From CALBZH01 sp964538515 (GTDB lineage Bacteria > Desulfobacterota > Syntrophobacteria > Syntrophobacterales > Syntrophobacteraceae), in contig CAZIEW010000012.1 in the NCBI GenBank assembly GCA_964538515.1, positions 22,057 through 86,056 of the forward strand: 64,000 nt of DNA, written 5' to 3'. The translations under genes and the position numbers were made by a program. Below the pieces are notes generated by a model. That model was not told the origin of the DNA, did not search any database, and worked only from the letters and a program-made list of their open reading frames with translations. The stretch's first letter is position 1, and each line of letters begins with the position of its first letter. Positions 53,716-61,966 of the stretch are shown piece after piece.

Positions 53716-54603
53716 ATGGAGCTTGTCACGCACCTGCTTGCCGTTTACGGAAGTCTTCTCAATTTCATCGGGATCCAGTCCCTTCTAGCCTTGAGTCTTT
53801 ACATTACTCTTTCAGCCGGACAGCTCTCCCTTGGCAATGCCGCGTTCGCTGGAATCGGCGGCTATGTTTCCGGCGTTCTCTCGCTCCACTACGGTGTTTC
53901 CTACATTCTGGCCTTGGTCGCGGGGTCCGCATCGGCAGGGATGGTGGCGCTCGTCATCGGACTGCCCGTGCTCAGGCTCCGGGGGGTCTTTCTCGCCATG
54001 GCGACCCTCGCCTTCGGTGAGGTCGTTCGCATTACCGCGGTCAACCTCACCATTACCGGAGGGGCCCAGGGATTGGTGGGTATCCCTAACAGAACCAAGG
54101 GATGGATGATCTACCTGGTGCTGGCAGTCGTCTGCTATGTCGTGGCACGGCTACGCGGATCCAGGGTGGGGTGGAGCTTTGCGACGATTCGGGAAGATGA
54201 AACGGCCGCGGCGACCCTCGGGATCCACACGACTTATTACAAAACCTCGGCTTTTGTGATGGGGGCCGTCATCGCCGGCTTGGCGGGCGGGATGTACGCC
54301 CACCTCACCTTCATCATTTCCCCCGGCGAGTTTGGATTTTCGGCGGCGGTCCAGCTGCTCATCTACAACATTGTGGGCGGAGCGCGCGCGTGGCCCGGGC
54401 CGATCCTCGGCACGGTGCTTTTGATCGTGCTTCCAGAGGTGCTCCGAGGCATCGGAGTTGCGGCCGGAGCACTCCGCATGGCGGTGAACGGACTGGTCTT
54501 GCTCCTCGTGATCCTGTTCCTCCCAAACGGATTGGCTTCCCTCCTTCAGGGCGGATCGCGGCTGGCACCAAAGGTGGCTCCCTTGCCAAGAGAGGAGGCC
54601 TGA
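53716..54603 (+). CDS. livM: ABC importer permease LivM
   Basis: A 295-residue permease with SLGNAAFAGIGGYVSG, the LivM-type block, and coupling loop REDETAAATLGIHTTYYK. The ATG at 53716 is preferred over the GTG at 53707 because the GGGAGG site is too close to the GTG. It is followed two bases later by livG. Confidence 0.9.
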   Translation: MELVTHLLAVYGSLLNFIGIQSLLALSLYITLSAGQLSLGNAAFAGIGGYVSGVLSLHYGVSYILALVAGSASAGMVALVIGLPVLRLRGVFLAMATLAFGEVVRITAVNLTITGGAQGLVGIPNRTKGWMIYLVLAVVCYVVARLRGSRVGWSFATIREDETAAATLGIHTTYYKTSAFVMGAVIAGLAGGMYAHLTFIISPGEFGFSAAVQLLIYNIVGGARAWPGPILGTVLLIVLPEVLRGIGVAAGALRMAVNGLVLLLVILFLPNGLASLLQGGSRLAPKVAPLPREEA

Positions 54604-54605
54604 TC

Positions 54606-55373
54606 ATGCTTCTGGAAGTCAAGCACGTCACGATGCGCTTCGGGGGCGTTCGGGCGCTGGACGGGGTCTCGCTGGGAGTGGACGTCGGAACGGTCCATGG
54701 GCTGATCGGGCCCAATGGGGCCGGAAAGACGACGCTCATCAACATCCTGAGCGGGGTGGCGGCGCCGACCTCGGGTGAAGTCCGTTTCCTGGACCAGATG
54801 ATCCAGGGGCTGCCCGCCCACCGCATCGCCGCGCTCGGAATGGCTCGGACGTTCCAGAACATTCGCCTTTTTCCGACCATGACATGCCTTGAAAATGTCA
54901 TCGCCGGGCAGCACCTAGTGGCCGAAAGGCCCTTGCTCCCGCGCCTTCTTTGCCTTTCGGCCGCAGCTCGGAAAGAAACGGAATATCGGGATCAGGCCAT
55001 GGAATGCCTCAAGCGCGTCGGCATTGCCGACCAGGCTTCCTTCCCGGCGAGGAATCTTTCCTACGGAGACAGGCGGCGCCTTGAGATTGCACGCGCGTTG
55101 GCGTCCTCGCCGCGCATGCTCCTCCTGGACGAGCCCGTAGCCGGCATGCGCCAGAGAGGACTCAGGCAGATCGGGGATCTGGTTCGGTCCTTGGCGGAGG
55201 AGGGTATGACAGTCCTTCTGATCGAGCACAACATGGGTTTTGTCATGGACCTTTGCTCACGGATCACGGTTTTGAGCTTCGGCCGCACCATCACAACGGG
55301 CACGCCGTCCGAGGTGGGAGAGCATCCCGAAGTCATCGAGGCCTACCTGGGAGGGCAGGAGAATCATGCTTGA
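54606..55373 (+). CDS. livG: ABC importer ATPase LivG
   Basis: A 255-residue ATPase with Walker A GPNGAGKTT, signature NLSYGDRRRLEIARAL, Walker B LLLLDEPVAGM and H-loop EHN. The LivG-specific tail ends in AYLGG. An AGAGGAGG site precedes the ATG. It overlaps livF by eight bases. Confidence 0.92.
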   Translation: MLLEVKHVTMRFGGVRALDGVSLGVDVGTVHGLIGPNGAGKTTLINILSGVAAPTSGEVRFLDQMIQGLPAHRIAALGMARTFQNIRLFPTMTCLENVIAGQHLVAERPLLPRLLCLSAAARKETEYRDQAMECLKRVGIADQASFPARNLSYGDRRRLEIARALASSPRMLLLDEPVAGMRQRGLRQIGDLVRSLAEEGMTVLLIEHNMGFVMDLCSRITVLSFGRTITTGTPSEVGEHPEVIEAYLGGQENHA

Positions 55374-56082
55374 GGTGGTTGATCTCACGGTCGCATACGG
55401 CCCCGTGGAAGCGGTACGCGACCTTTCCTTCAAAGTCAGGAAGGGATCCGTGGTGACGCTCATCGGGCCCAACGGCGCCGGCAAGACGACGACCCTCAAT
55501 GCTTTGAGCGGCCTCCTACCCGTGCGCGACGGGAAAATCCTGCTCCGCGGGCGGGACATCACCCGGATGGGGTCTCACCGACGGGTTTCCGAAGGGATCG
55601 TCCAAGTCCCGGAAGGCCGGCAAGTGCTGGCCGGAATGACCGTGCGCGAAAACCTCGAACTGGGGGGATACCGGCGGCCACAGGCGGAAGTCGGGGCTGA
55701 CATTGCACGCATGGAAGAACGATTTCCGATCCTGGGGGAGCGGAAGCACGCGCTCGCAGGGACGCTCTCGGGAGGTGAGCAGCAGATGCTCGCCATCGCT
55801 CGCGGCCTCATGGCCCTGCCGCGACTCCTGCTGCTCGACGAACCGTCCCTCGGCTTGGCCCCCAAGCTCGTCCAGGAGATTTTCGATATCGTCCGGGAGC
55901 TGCGAGACAACGGTCAGACCATCCTCCTGGTCGAGCAGAACGCCCGTCAGGCCTTGGCTGTGTCCAATTACGCCTACGTCATGGAAAGTGGCAAGGTGGT
56001 TTTGGAAGGGCCTGCGGAAGAATTGCGCTCAAACCCCGCCGTGATCCGAACGTACCTCGGTCGGCCTACCGGCACGCCTTAA
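55366..56082 (+). CDS. livF: ABC importer ATPase LivF
   Basis: A 238-residue ATPase with Walker A GPNGAGKTT, signature LSGGEQQMLAIARGL, Walker B LLLLDEPSLGLAP and the usual VEQN. Its TAA stop shares bases with the dnaN stop on the other strand (TTAA), so the two genes converge with no gap. Confidence 0.92.
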   Translation: MLEVVDLTVAYGPVEAVRDLSFKVRKGSVVTLIGPNGAGKTTTLNALSGLLPVRDGKILLRGRDITRMGSHRRVSEGIVQVPEGRQVLAGMTVRENLELGGYRRPQAEVGADIARMEERFPILGERKHALAGTLSGGEQQMLAIARGLMALPRLLLLDEPSLGLAPKLVQEIFDIVRELRDNGQTILLVEQNARQALAVSNYAYVMESGKVVLEGPAEELRSNPAVIRTYLGRPTGTP

Positions 56083-57200
56083 ATGACCATGGGCATGATC
56101 AGCCCCAGGTAACCGGGGTCGTCAGGCCCTACAAACACGCCTCCATGATACTGGTCTACCCATTCGAAACGAGTTTCAGCGCTCTCCATCGCCTGGAGTG
56201 CTTCCAGCACGTAGCGAAGGTTGAAGGCAATCGAAAAAGGCTCTCCCGTATAGGCGATGTCCACACTGTCGGTTGCCTGACCAAGCTCCGGATTGCCCGA
56301 TTCCAGCTCCAGGCTGTTTTCCGTAATGTGGAAGCGCACGTGGCGCCATCTCTGGTCCGTCAGAATTCCCACCCGCTTGAGAGCTGCATAAAGAGGATCC
56401 GTCTCGACGGCAAAAAAATACGGACGCTCCTCGGGAATGATGAGCTGATATTCAGGAAACTCGCCCTCCAGCAGCTGGACGCTCAACAGCGTATCCTGAG
56501 TCTGCACAATGAGGGCGTTTTCGTGGATTCCCCAAAAGACACTCTCGCCCTTCTCTTCCTTCTCGACGATTCTCAGGATCTCCTGGGCTCCCTTCCTTGG
56601 AATGATGATGCCGCCGTTAAAGCTCAATCCCTGAAATGACTCCGATGGGACTTCGTAAAGCGAGAGTCGATGACCGTCCGAGGACACGAAGCGAATTGCA
56701 TCCGGCTCCTGGAAATGGCAGAAGACGCCCGGCATGCTGAATGGATCGTCGTCGAGTGGAATACCATACTGCGTTTTTGCCAGACATTTGCGGAGAAGAG
56801 CCGGCTCACAGGGGGACAGCGTGATTCCGGGAAAGAAGTTCACAAAAGGAAAGTCGTCCGCGGGGATCGTAGCGAGCTCGAATCGAGAGCGCCCTGCTAT
56901 GATGACCAGACGGTTTCCCGGAGCTTCCTGCAACTGCACAAGGTCATGAGGAAGCTCGCGCACAACTTCCAGGAGCTTCTTTGCCGAAACGGTCAACCGA
57001 CCGGGCACTTCGACTGTCGCTCCTATCTTGGTCCACAGGCTGAGCTCAAGATCCGTCGCGGTGAATTCAACTTCCTGGGAAGGCTCTGTCGCGTCGATCA
57101 GGACGTTTGAGAGGATCGGCATGTGCACTTTTCTATCCGCAGCTCCATGGACTTTCTGGAGAACCTGGGTGAGGAGAGCTCTGGGAACCTGGACTTTCAT
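56079..57200 (-). CDS. dnaN: DNA polymerase III beta subunit (sliding clamp)
   Basis: A 373-residue clamp protein of three similar domains. Landmarks are SNVLIDATEP, FEFSWCDL-like ATDLELSLWT, and the closing YLGLIMPMVI that matches the family's M-P-M/L end. It tethers polymerase to DNA and binds partners through its hydrophobic cleft. dnaA, recF and gyrB are not beside it, which is unusual. It is divergent from fhs with a 718-base gap. Confidence 0.95.
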   Translation of the reverse strand: MKVQVPRALLTQVLQKVHGAADRKVHMPILSNVLIDATEPSQEVEFTATDLELSLWTKIGATVEVPGRLTVSAKKLLEVVRELPHDLVQLQEAPGNRLVIIAGRSRFELATIPADDFPFVNFFPGITLSPCEPALLRKCLAKTQYGIPLDDDPFSMPGVFCHFQEPDAIRFVSSDGHRLSLYEVPSESFQGLSFNGGIIIPRKGAQEILRIVEKEEKGESVFWGIHENALIVQTQDTLLSVQLLEGEFPEYQLIIPEERPYFFAVETDPLYAALKRVGILTDQRWRHVRFHITENSLELESGNPELGQATDSVDIAYTGEPFSIAFNLRYVLEALQAMESAETRFEWVDQYHGGVFVGPDDPGYLGLIMPMVI

Positions 57201-57918
57201 CGTTTGTTCCTTTGTGAGGTTATCCGGGCGGGAGAACGAGCCATCCCAAATTATTTGTCAAACAAATTCAAATTGGTAGTCATCTTAATAAGGGGTTGCG
57301 AAATTGTCAAAAAGAAGATCAACCACTCGGAAAGACAATGAAAATCATTTCACATGAAATGGGGGGTCTTTTGGGGGATGTTGCAGGAGGTGAATGGAAG
57401 CAGGGAAAATTGACAAGTTTTGAACAGACTCGTTACGGGTTTGTGACAGTCTCCCAACAGGCTCTGCATCGGCGGCCACAAATGGCTAATCCTGGAGTCC
57501 CGAGAAGACATTCTCCTTGACAAGATTGGGCGACTCAAGTAGGTTTGGCGCGTATGTGAAAAAAGTATCGTTCCCTGAATGCGGCGAAATGAATTGAACA
57601 ACGCCTGCAGAGCCTCTACCACGTCTTCTTGTTTGGCTTCATCAAGCTCCCTGTCTGCCGGTCGATGTTCAGACCTTTTTTGACCGATTCGCCGGAGGAG
57701 GTGAAAGACACCAAGATGCCTAAGGCCTGCGTGCCTTGAAGTTAAGCAAAATCAATGCCAATATGTTTGTCGTTCTCCCGGAGCGGCGAATAGGGGAGAG
57801 CAGGGCCCGGGCGTCCTGTGCCGTCGGCGTCAGGGTGAGCATAGGCCGTTTTCATAGCTGAAAGCGGTGGGACCGAGTCGCATGGATCGAACTATCTAAC
57901 CAAAGGGGGAGGATCAAG
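57201..57918. other. 718-base intergenic region between dnaN and fhs
   Basis: No gene is recognised. The dnaN-proximal part is AT-richer and has two palindromes: ATTTGT/ACAAAT (57253-57267) and CATTTCA/TGAAATG (57346-57361). No convincing DnaA-box cluster is seen; TTATCCGGG near 57219 is a poor match. The fhs-proximal part holds nothing recognisable except the GGGGGAGGA ribosome site of fhs. Confidence 0.5.
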
Positions 57919-59682
57919 ATGCCCTACAATGCAGTAGAAATGAAGGACTGGCAGATTTCCGAGGCAGCAGAGAAGAACATGCCCACTCCATGGGACTGGC
58001 AGGAAAAGCTGGGCTTGCAAAAAGACGAAATTTTGCCCATGGGGCGCCTTTGCAAGCTTGACTTCATGAAGATCATCAACCGCCTGAAAGATCGCCCGGA
58101 CGGGAAGTATATCGAAGTCACCGCCATCACCCCGACGCCTCTGGGAGAAGGCAAGAGCACGACGTCATGCGGCCTTATGGAAGGCCTTGGCAAGCGTGGT
58201 GTCAACGTCGGCGGCGCCCTGCGTCAGCCTTCCGGCGGCCCCACCATGAACGTCAAGGGAACGGCGGCCGGCGGCGGCAATGCCCTTCTTATCCCGATGA
58301 CCGAATTCTCCCTGGGTCTTACGGGCGATATCAACGACATCATGAACGCCCACAACCTGGCCATGGTTGCGATGACCGCTCGTATGCAGCATGAGCGCAA
58401 CTATAACGACGAACAGCTGGCCCGCCTCACGAAGATGCGCCGCCTCGACATCGACCCGACCCGCGTGGAAATGGGCTGGATTATCGATTTTTGTGCGCAG
58501 TCCCTGCGCAACATCATCATCGGTCTCGGCGGCCGTACCGACGGTTTCATGATGCAGTCGAAGTTCGGCATCGCGGTGAGCTCCGAGATCATGGCGATCC
58601 TGTCCATCGTGAACGACCTGGCGGACATGAAGAAGCGCCTCAATGAAATCACCGTGGCCTTCGACAAGAGCGGCAAGCCGGTCACCACGGGCGACCTGGA
58701 AGTCGGCAACGCCATGACCGCTTTCATGCGCATGGCCATCAACCCGACCCTGATGTGCACGGCCGAATACAACCCCTGCCTGGTACATGCCGGTCCCTTC
58801 GCGAACATCGCCGTCGGTCAGTCCTCCATCATCGCCGACCGCATCGGTCTGAAGATGTTCGACTACCACGTGACGGAATCCGGATTCGCCGCGGACATCG
58901 GCTTTGAGAAGTTCTGGAACGTGAAATGCCGCTACAGCGGTTTGAAGCCGCATGTTTCCGTGCTCACGACGACGATTCGCGCCCTCAAGATGCACGGTGG
59001 TGGTCCCAAGGTCGTCGCCGGTCTGGCCCTGCCCGACGAATACACCAAGGAAAATCTGGCGTTGGTGGAAAAGGGTCTCCCCAACATGATCCACCTGATC
59101 GGCGTCATCCGCAAAGCCGGCATCAACCCGGTGGTCTGCATCAACGCGTTCCATACGGACACCAAGGAAGAAATCGCGCTGGTCAAGAAAGCCGCTGAAG
59201 CGGCAGGCGCCCGTTGCGCCCTGTCCGAGCACTGGGCCAAGGGTGGCGAAGGCGCGCTGGAGTTCGCCGATGCCGTTATCGACGCCTGTAGGGAAGAGAG
59301 CCAGTTCAAGTTCCTTTATCCGCTGGAAATGAAGCTCAGAGACCGTGTCGCCATGGTGGCCAAGGAAGTGTACGGCGCCGACGGCGTGGCCTGGACGCCG
59401 GAAGCGGAAGCCAAGGCGAAGATGCTCGAATCCGATCCGAAATACGCCGACTACGCCACGATGATGGTGAAGACGCACCTCAGCCTGAGCCACGATCCCG
59501 TCTTGAAGGGCGTGCCCAAGGGCTGGACGCTTCCGATCCGCGACGTTTTGATTTACTCGGGCGCCAAGTTCCTCTGCCCGTGCGCGGGTACCATCACCCT
59601 GATGCCCGGAACCTCGTCCAACCCGGCATTCCGCCGCATCGACGTGGATCCAAGCACAGGCGCCGTGTCCGGTCTGTTCTAA
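57919..59682 (+). CDS. fhs: Formate-tetrahydrofolate ligase
   Basis: A 587-residue protein with the ATP-binding loop TPTPLGEGKSTT (71-82) and family blocks RQPSGGPTMNVKGTAAGGG and TGDINDIMNAHNL. It makes 10-formyl-THF from formate, THF and ATP, or runs in reverse, in the methyl branch of the Wood-Ljungdahl pathway. GGGGGAGGA precedes the ATG. Codon use is strongly biased to C-ending codons, as in a highly expressed gene. folD follows. Confidence 0.97.
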   Translation: MPYNAVEMKDWQISEAAEKNMPTPWDWQEKLGLQKDEILPMGRLCKLDFMKIINRLKDRPDGKYIEVTAITPTPLGEGKSTTSCGLMEGLGKRGVNVGGALRQPSGGPTMNVKGTAAGGGNALLIPMTEFSLGLTGDINDIMNAHNLAMVAMTARMQHERNYNDEQLARLTKMRRLDIDPTRVEMGWIIDFCAQSLRNIIIGLGGRTDGFMMQSKFGIAVSSEIMAILSIVNDLADMKKRLNEITVAFDKSGKPVTTGDLEVGNAMTAFMRMAINPTLMCTAEYNPCLVHAGPFANIAVGQSSIIADRIGLKMFDYHVTESGFAADIGFEKFWNVKCRYSGLKPHVSVLTTTIRALKMHGGGPKVVAGLALPDEYTKENLALVEKGLPNMIHLIGVIRKAGINPVVCINAFHTDTKEEIALVKKAAEAAGARCALSEHWAKGGEGALEFADAVIDACREESQFKFLYPLEMKLRDRVAMVAKEVYGADGVAWTPEAEAKAKMLESDPKYADYATMMVKTHLSLSHDPVLKGVPKGWTLPIRDVLIYSGAKFLCPCAGTITLMPGTSSNPAFRRIDVDPSTGAVSGLF

Positions 59683-59728
59683 TCGATTGGGCTGTTGACG
59701 AGGTTGATGGAGATCAACTGATTGAAAT

Positions 59729-59758
59729 ATGGGCAGGGCCCACCGAAGCCCTGCCCAT
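59729..59758 (+). terminator. Hairpin between fhs and folD
   Basis: ATGGGCAGGGC (59729-59739) and its complement (59748-59758) form an 11-bp stem with an 8-base loop. There is no full T-run, so it may be an mRNA processing or partial-termination site that sets the fhs:folD ratio. It lies just before the folD ribosome site. Confidence 0.5.
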
Positions 59759-59781
59759 TTCACTTGAGGAGGAAGACAAAT

Positions 59782-60672
59782 ATGTCGGCCAAACTGCTTA
59801 AGGGCGCCGAAGTTGCCAAGGAAATTCGTGCTGAGCTGAAGACCGAAGTGGATGCCTTGAAGGCGAAATATGGGAAGGTTCCGGGTCTTGTAACCATTTT
59901 GGTGGGTGAGAATCCGGCTTCACAGAGCTATGTCCGCGCTAAACAGAAGACGGCCCATGAGCTGGGCTTCTATTCGATCCAGGATGACCAGCCGGCCGAT
60001 CTCGCCGAAGACAAGCTCTTGGCGCTGATCGACAAGTACAACAAAGACCCGCAGATCGACGGCATCCTGGTCCAGCTGCCGCTTCCCAAGCACGTGAACG
60101 AAAACAAGATCCTGCTCGCCATCGATCCCGGCAAGGACGTGGACGCATTTCATCCGGTTAACGTGGGCAAGCTGATGATCGGTGAGCCTGATTTTCTGCC
60201 TTGTACGCCGGCCGGTATCCAGGAGCTTCTCGTTCGGTCGGGAACGGAGCTTTCCGGGGCGGAAGTGGTGGTGGTGGGGCGGTCCAACATCGTGGGGAAA
60301 CCCATCGCTGTCATGCTCATGCAAAAAGGCAAAGGCGCCAACGCCACAGTAACCGTCGTCCACACGCGTACCAAGGACGTGAAATTCCATACCAAGCGAG
60401 CCGATGTCTTGATTGCTGCGGCGGGTGTCACCGAATACGTGAAGGGCGACATGATCAAGCCGGGTGCCGTGATCATTGACGTCGGCGTGAACGAAGTCGG
60501 AAAGACGGCCGATGGCAAGCGGATTTTGAAAGGGGATGTGGCTTTTGATGAAGCCGTTGAAATCGCGAGCGCCATCACGCCGGTTCCCGGCGGCGTGGGT
60601 CCCATGACCATTACCATGCTCATGAAGAACACCGTTCGCGGCTTCAAAGTCCACAACAACATCAAAGACTGA
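59782..60672 (+). CDS. folD: Methylene-THF dehydrogenase/cyclohydrolase
   Basis: A 296-residue bifunctional enzyme with the catalytic YVRAKQK (Tyr50, Lys54), PLPKH (101-105), the NAD(P)-binding GRSNIVGKP (166-174) and the closing PVPGGVGPMT. It links 10-formyl-THF and methylene-THF. GAGGAGGA precedes the ATG. With fhs it forms the tetrahydrofolate C1 module. Confidence 0.96.
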   Translation: MSAKLLKGAEVAKEIRAELKTEVDALKAKYGKVPGLVTILVGENPASQSYVRAKQKTAHELGFYSIQDDQPADLAEDKLLALIDKYNKDPQIDGILVQLPLPKHVNENKILLAIDPGKDVDAFHPVNVGKLMIGEPDFLPCTPAGIQELLVRSGTELSGAEVVVVGRSNIVGKPIAVMLMQKGKGANATVTVVHTRTKDVKFHTKRADVLIAAAGVTEYVKGDMIKPGAVIIDVGVNEVGKTADGKRILKGDVAFDEAVEIASAITPVPGGVGPMTITMLMKNTVRGFKVHNNIKD

Positions 60673-60704
60673 TCGTCCCCCCTTGTTGTGCGTTGTGCAT
60701 TGAG

Positions 60705-60737
60705 AAACCCGTGGAGGCCACCTCCACGGGTTTTTTT
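60705..60737 (+). terminator. Rho-independent terminator after folD
   Basis: AAACCCGTGGAGG and its complement (60705-60717, 60721-60733) form a 13-bp stem with a 3-base loop, and the T-run continues to 60737. This is a strong intrinsic terminator ending the fhs-folD transcript. Confidence 0.9.
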
Positions 60738-60928
60738 CTTTGCCAACCGGAGGGACACGGTCGATACTAGCATTGTCCGCACTGGAATGCTCCGGGGGCA
60801 CGTGCCCAGGAGCTTTGCCGTAAATCGATGAGCTGGAGTTGGACTGCTGTAAGGGGGCTGGGTCGTACCGGGTCGAGGGGACACCAGCGACGAGAAAAGA
60901 GTACAGCCGGGCAAAGGAGGCCGTGGCA

Positions 60929-61399
60929 TTGGCTGGAAACGAGCGAATGACAAGCGTTCAACTGGGTGATTACCTGGATGGCCGATTGGACGAAGGGCTG
61001 GAAATCCTTACGAAGCGGAACCCTGGGTTTCAATTCGAGAGAGAGCAGCTGGTGCGATTGGCCGTGGGGTACGGGCTGAACAGCCTATTCAGACAGGAGG
61101 CTCGCAGAAGCACGGAGCTCTCCGGGTTTTATCAAAGGATTTTGGATCAGGACCCGGAAGAGCGCATGGTCCTGGAAGACCTGTCCCTTCGCGGTGCCAG
61201 GTTCCGTGTCTTTCGGCCCAATCGAATCGAGGTGAACGAGATTTTGCGGATACGGTTCACGCTCGACGATGCGGCCAGTACGGAGGTCGCCAAAAGCGTT
61301 GTTACGAAAAATGTCGTCGGGAGTGCAGTCGGCGTTGCGTTTTTTGATCCGCAAGCGGATCCAATTCTTGAGGCCTACCTTGCAGCGAGGCCTGTGTGA
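60929..61399 (+). CDS. PilZ-like domain protein
   Basis: A 156-residue protein whose C-terminal half has EDLSLRGARFRV (the D-x-S-x-x-G motif of PilZ), then strands ending in VVGSAVGVAFFDP. PilZ domains bind cyclic di-GMP, but the RxxxR motif is not clear here, so ligand binding is uncertain. A TTG start at 60929 is chosen, eight bases after AAAGGAGG; an ATG at 60947 has a poorer site. Confidence 0.6.
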   Translation: MAGNERMTSVQLGDYLDGRLDEGLEILTKRNPGFQFEREQLVRLAVGYGLNSLFRQEARRSTELSGFYQRILDQDPEERMVLEDLSLRGARFRVFRPNRIEVNEILRIRFTLDDAASTEVAKSVVTKNVVGSAVGVAFFDPQADPILEAYLAARPV

Positions 61400-61423
61400 T
61401 GTTCATGAAGGAGGTTTGGGATT

Positions 61424-61879
61424 GTGCGCAATGAGCTTAAGAGAACATCATCATGGCTGCTCATGGGGCTCTGTCTTTGCTTGACAAGCGTATCCCCATG
61501 GACCGATGCGGCAGCCGGTCGACAAGGTGAAGCAAGTCAGGCCAAGCAGGAAGCCGGCGAATCGGGGCCGGTGCTCGACATTCCCGTCACTTCTTACGAT
61601 CTCGGAGTGATCAAAGCGAGGGGAGCCAAGCACCAGCATGATTTCATGGTTCTGAACGTGGGGGATGACGTCCTCGAAATCAAGGAAGTGCTGGTTGGTT
61701 GAGGGTGTGAAGCCCGGTTCGATCGGGCAATCCCTCCAGGTGGAGCGGGGACAATCACCATTGTGTTGGATCCGGCGAAATGTCAGGGCAGTACGAAAAA
61801 GACTGCCATCGTGCGAACGAACGATCCCAGCAACGACACGGCGTATCTCAGCCTGACGTGGCGGTTCGAGGGATCGTGA
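61424..61879 (+). CDS. Candidate selenoprotein: exported DUF1573 protein with in-frame UGA
   Basis: If UGA 61700-61702 is read through, this is a 151-residue protein with a signal peptide (SSWLLMGLCLCLTSVSPW) and a complete DUF1573 domain: SYDLGVIKARGAKHQHDF, then VLEIKEVLVG, Sec93-Gly94-Cys95, IPPGGAGTITIVLDP and RTNDPSNDTAYLSL. DUF1573 proteins normally have Cys-Gly-Cys here, so Sec would replace the first Cys. Ending at UGA would remove 58 residues of conserved sequence. A GTG start follows AAGGAGG by nine bases. A nonsense mutation is the alternative. Partner reductases are not visible. Confidence 0.65.
61701..61736 (+). promoter_or_regulatory. Possible bacterial SECIS hairpin
   Basis: The UGA's last two bases start an outer stem, GAGGG/CCCTC (61701-61705, 61732-61736). 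An inner stem GCCCG/CGGGC (61712-61716, 61724-61728) carries a 7-base loop GUUCGAU with G at its first position, as in bacterial SECIS loops. The loop begins 14 bases after the UGA, slightly nearer than the 16 or more I recall as usual. Confidence 0.45.
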
Positions 61880-61966
61880 GCGAGAGGTCTCCGTCGAGTT
61901 TCCGGCAATGCTGCTGTAGGCTCGGGCATAGGGAAGTCAGTCCGAGGCTCGATGCCGGGAAGGATA

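Noticed and set aside
57201..57918. Chromosomal origin next to dnaN
   Set aside because: No cluster of DnaA boxes and no dnaA gene; left only as a question in the findings.
58165..59763. 532-codon minus-strand frame opposite fhs
   Set aside because: Shadow of the highly biased fhs gene; no domain.
61665..61856. Separate small gene or frameshift in the DUF1573 region
   Set aside because: The DUF1573 domain continues in the original frame after the UGA; the other frame gives no conserved sequence, so no frameshift is needed.
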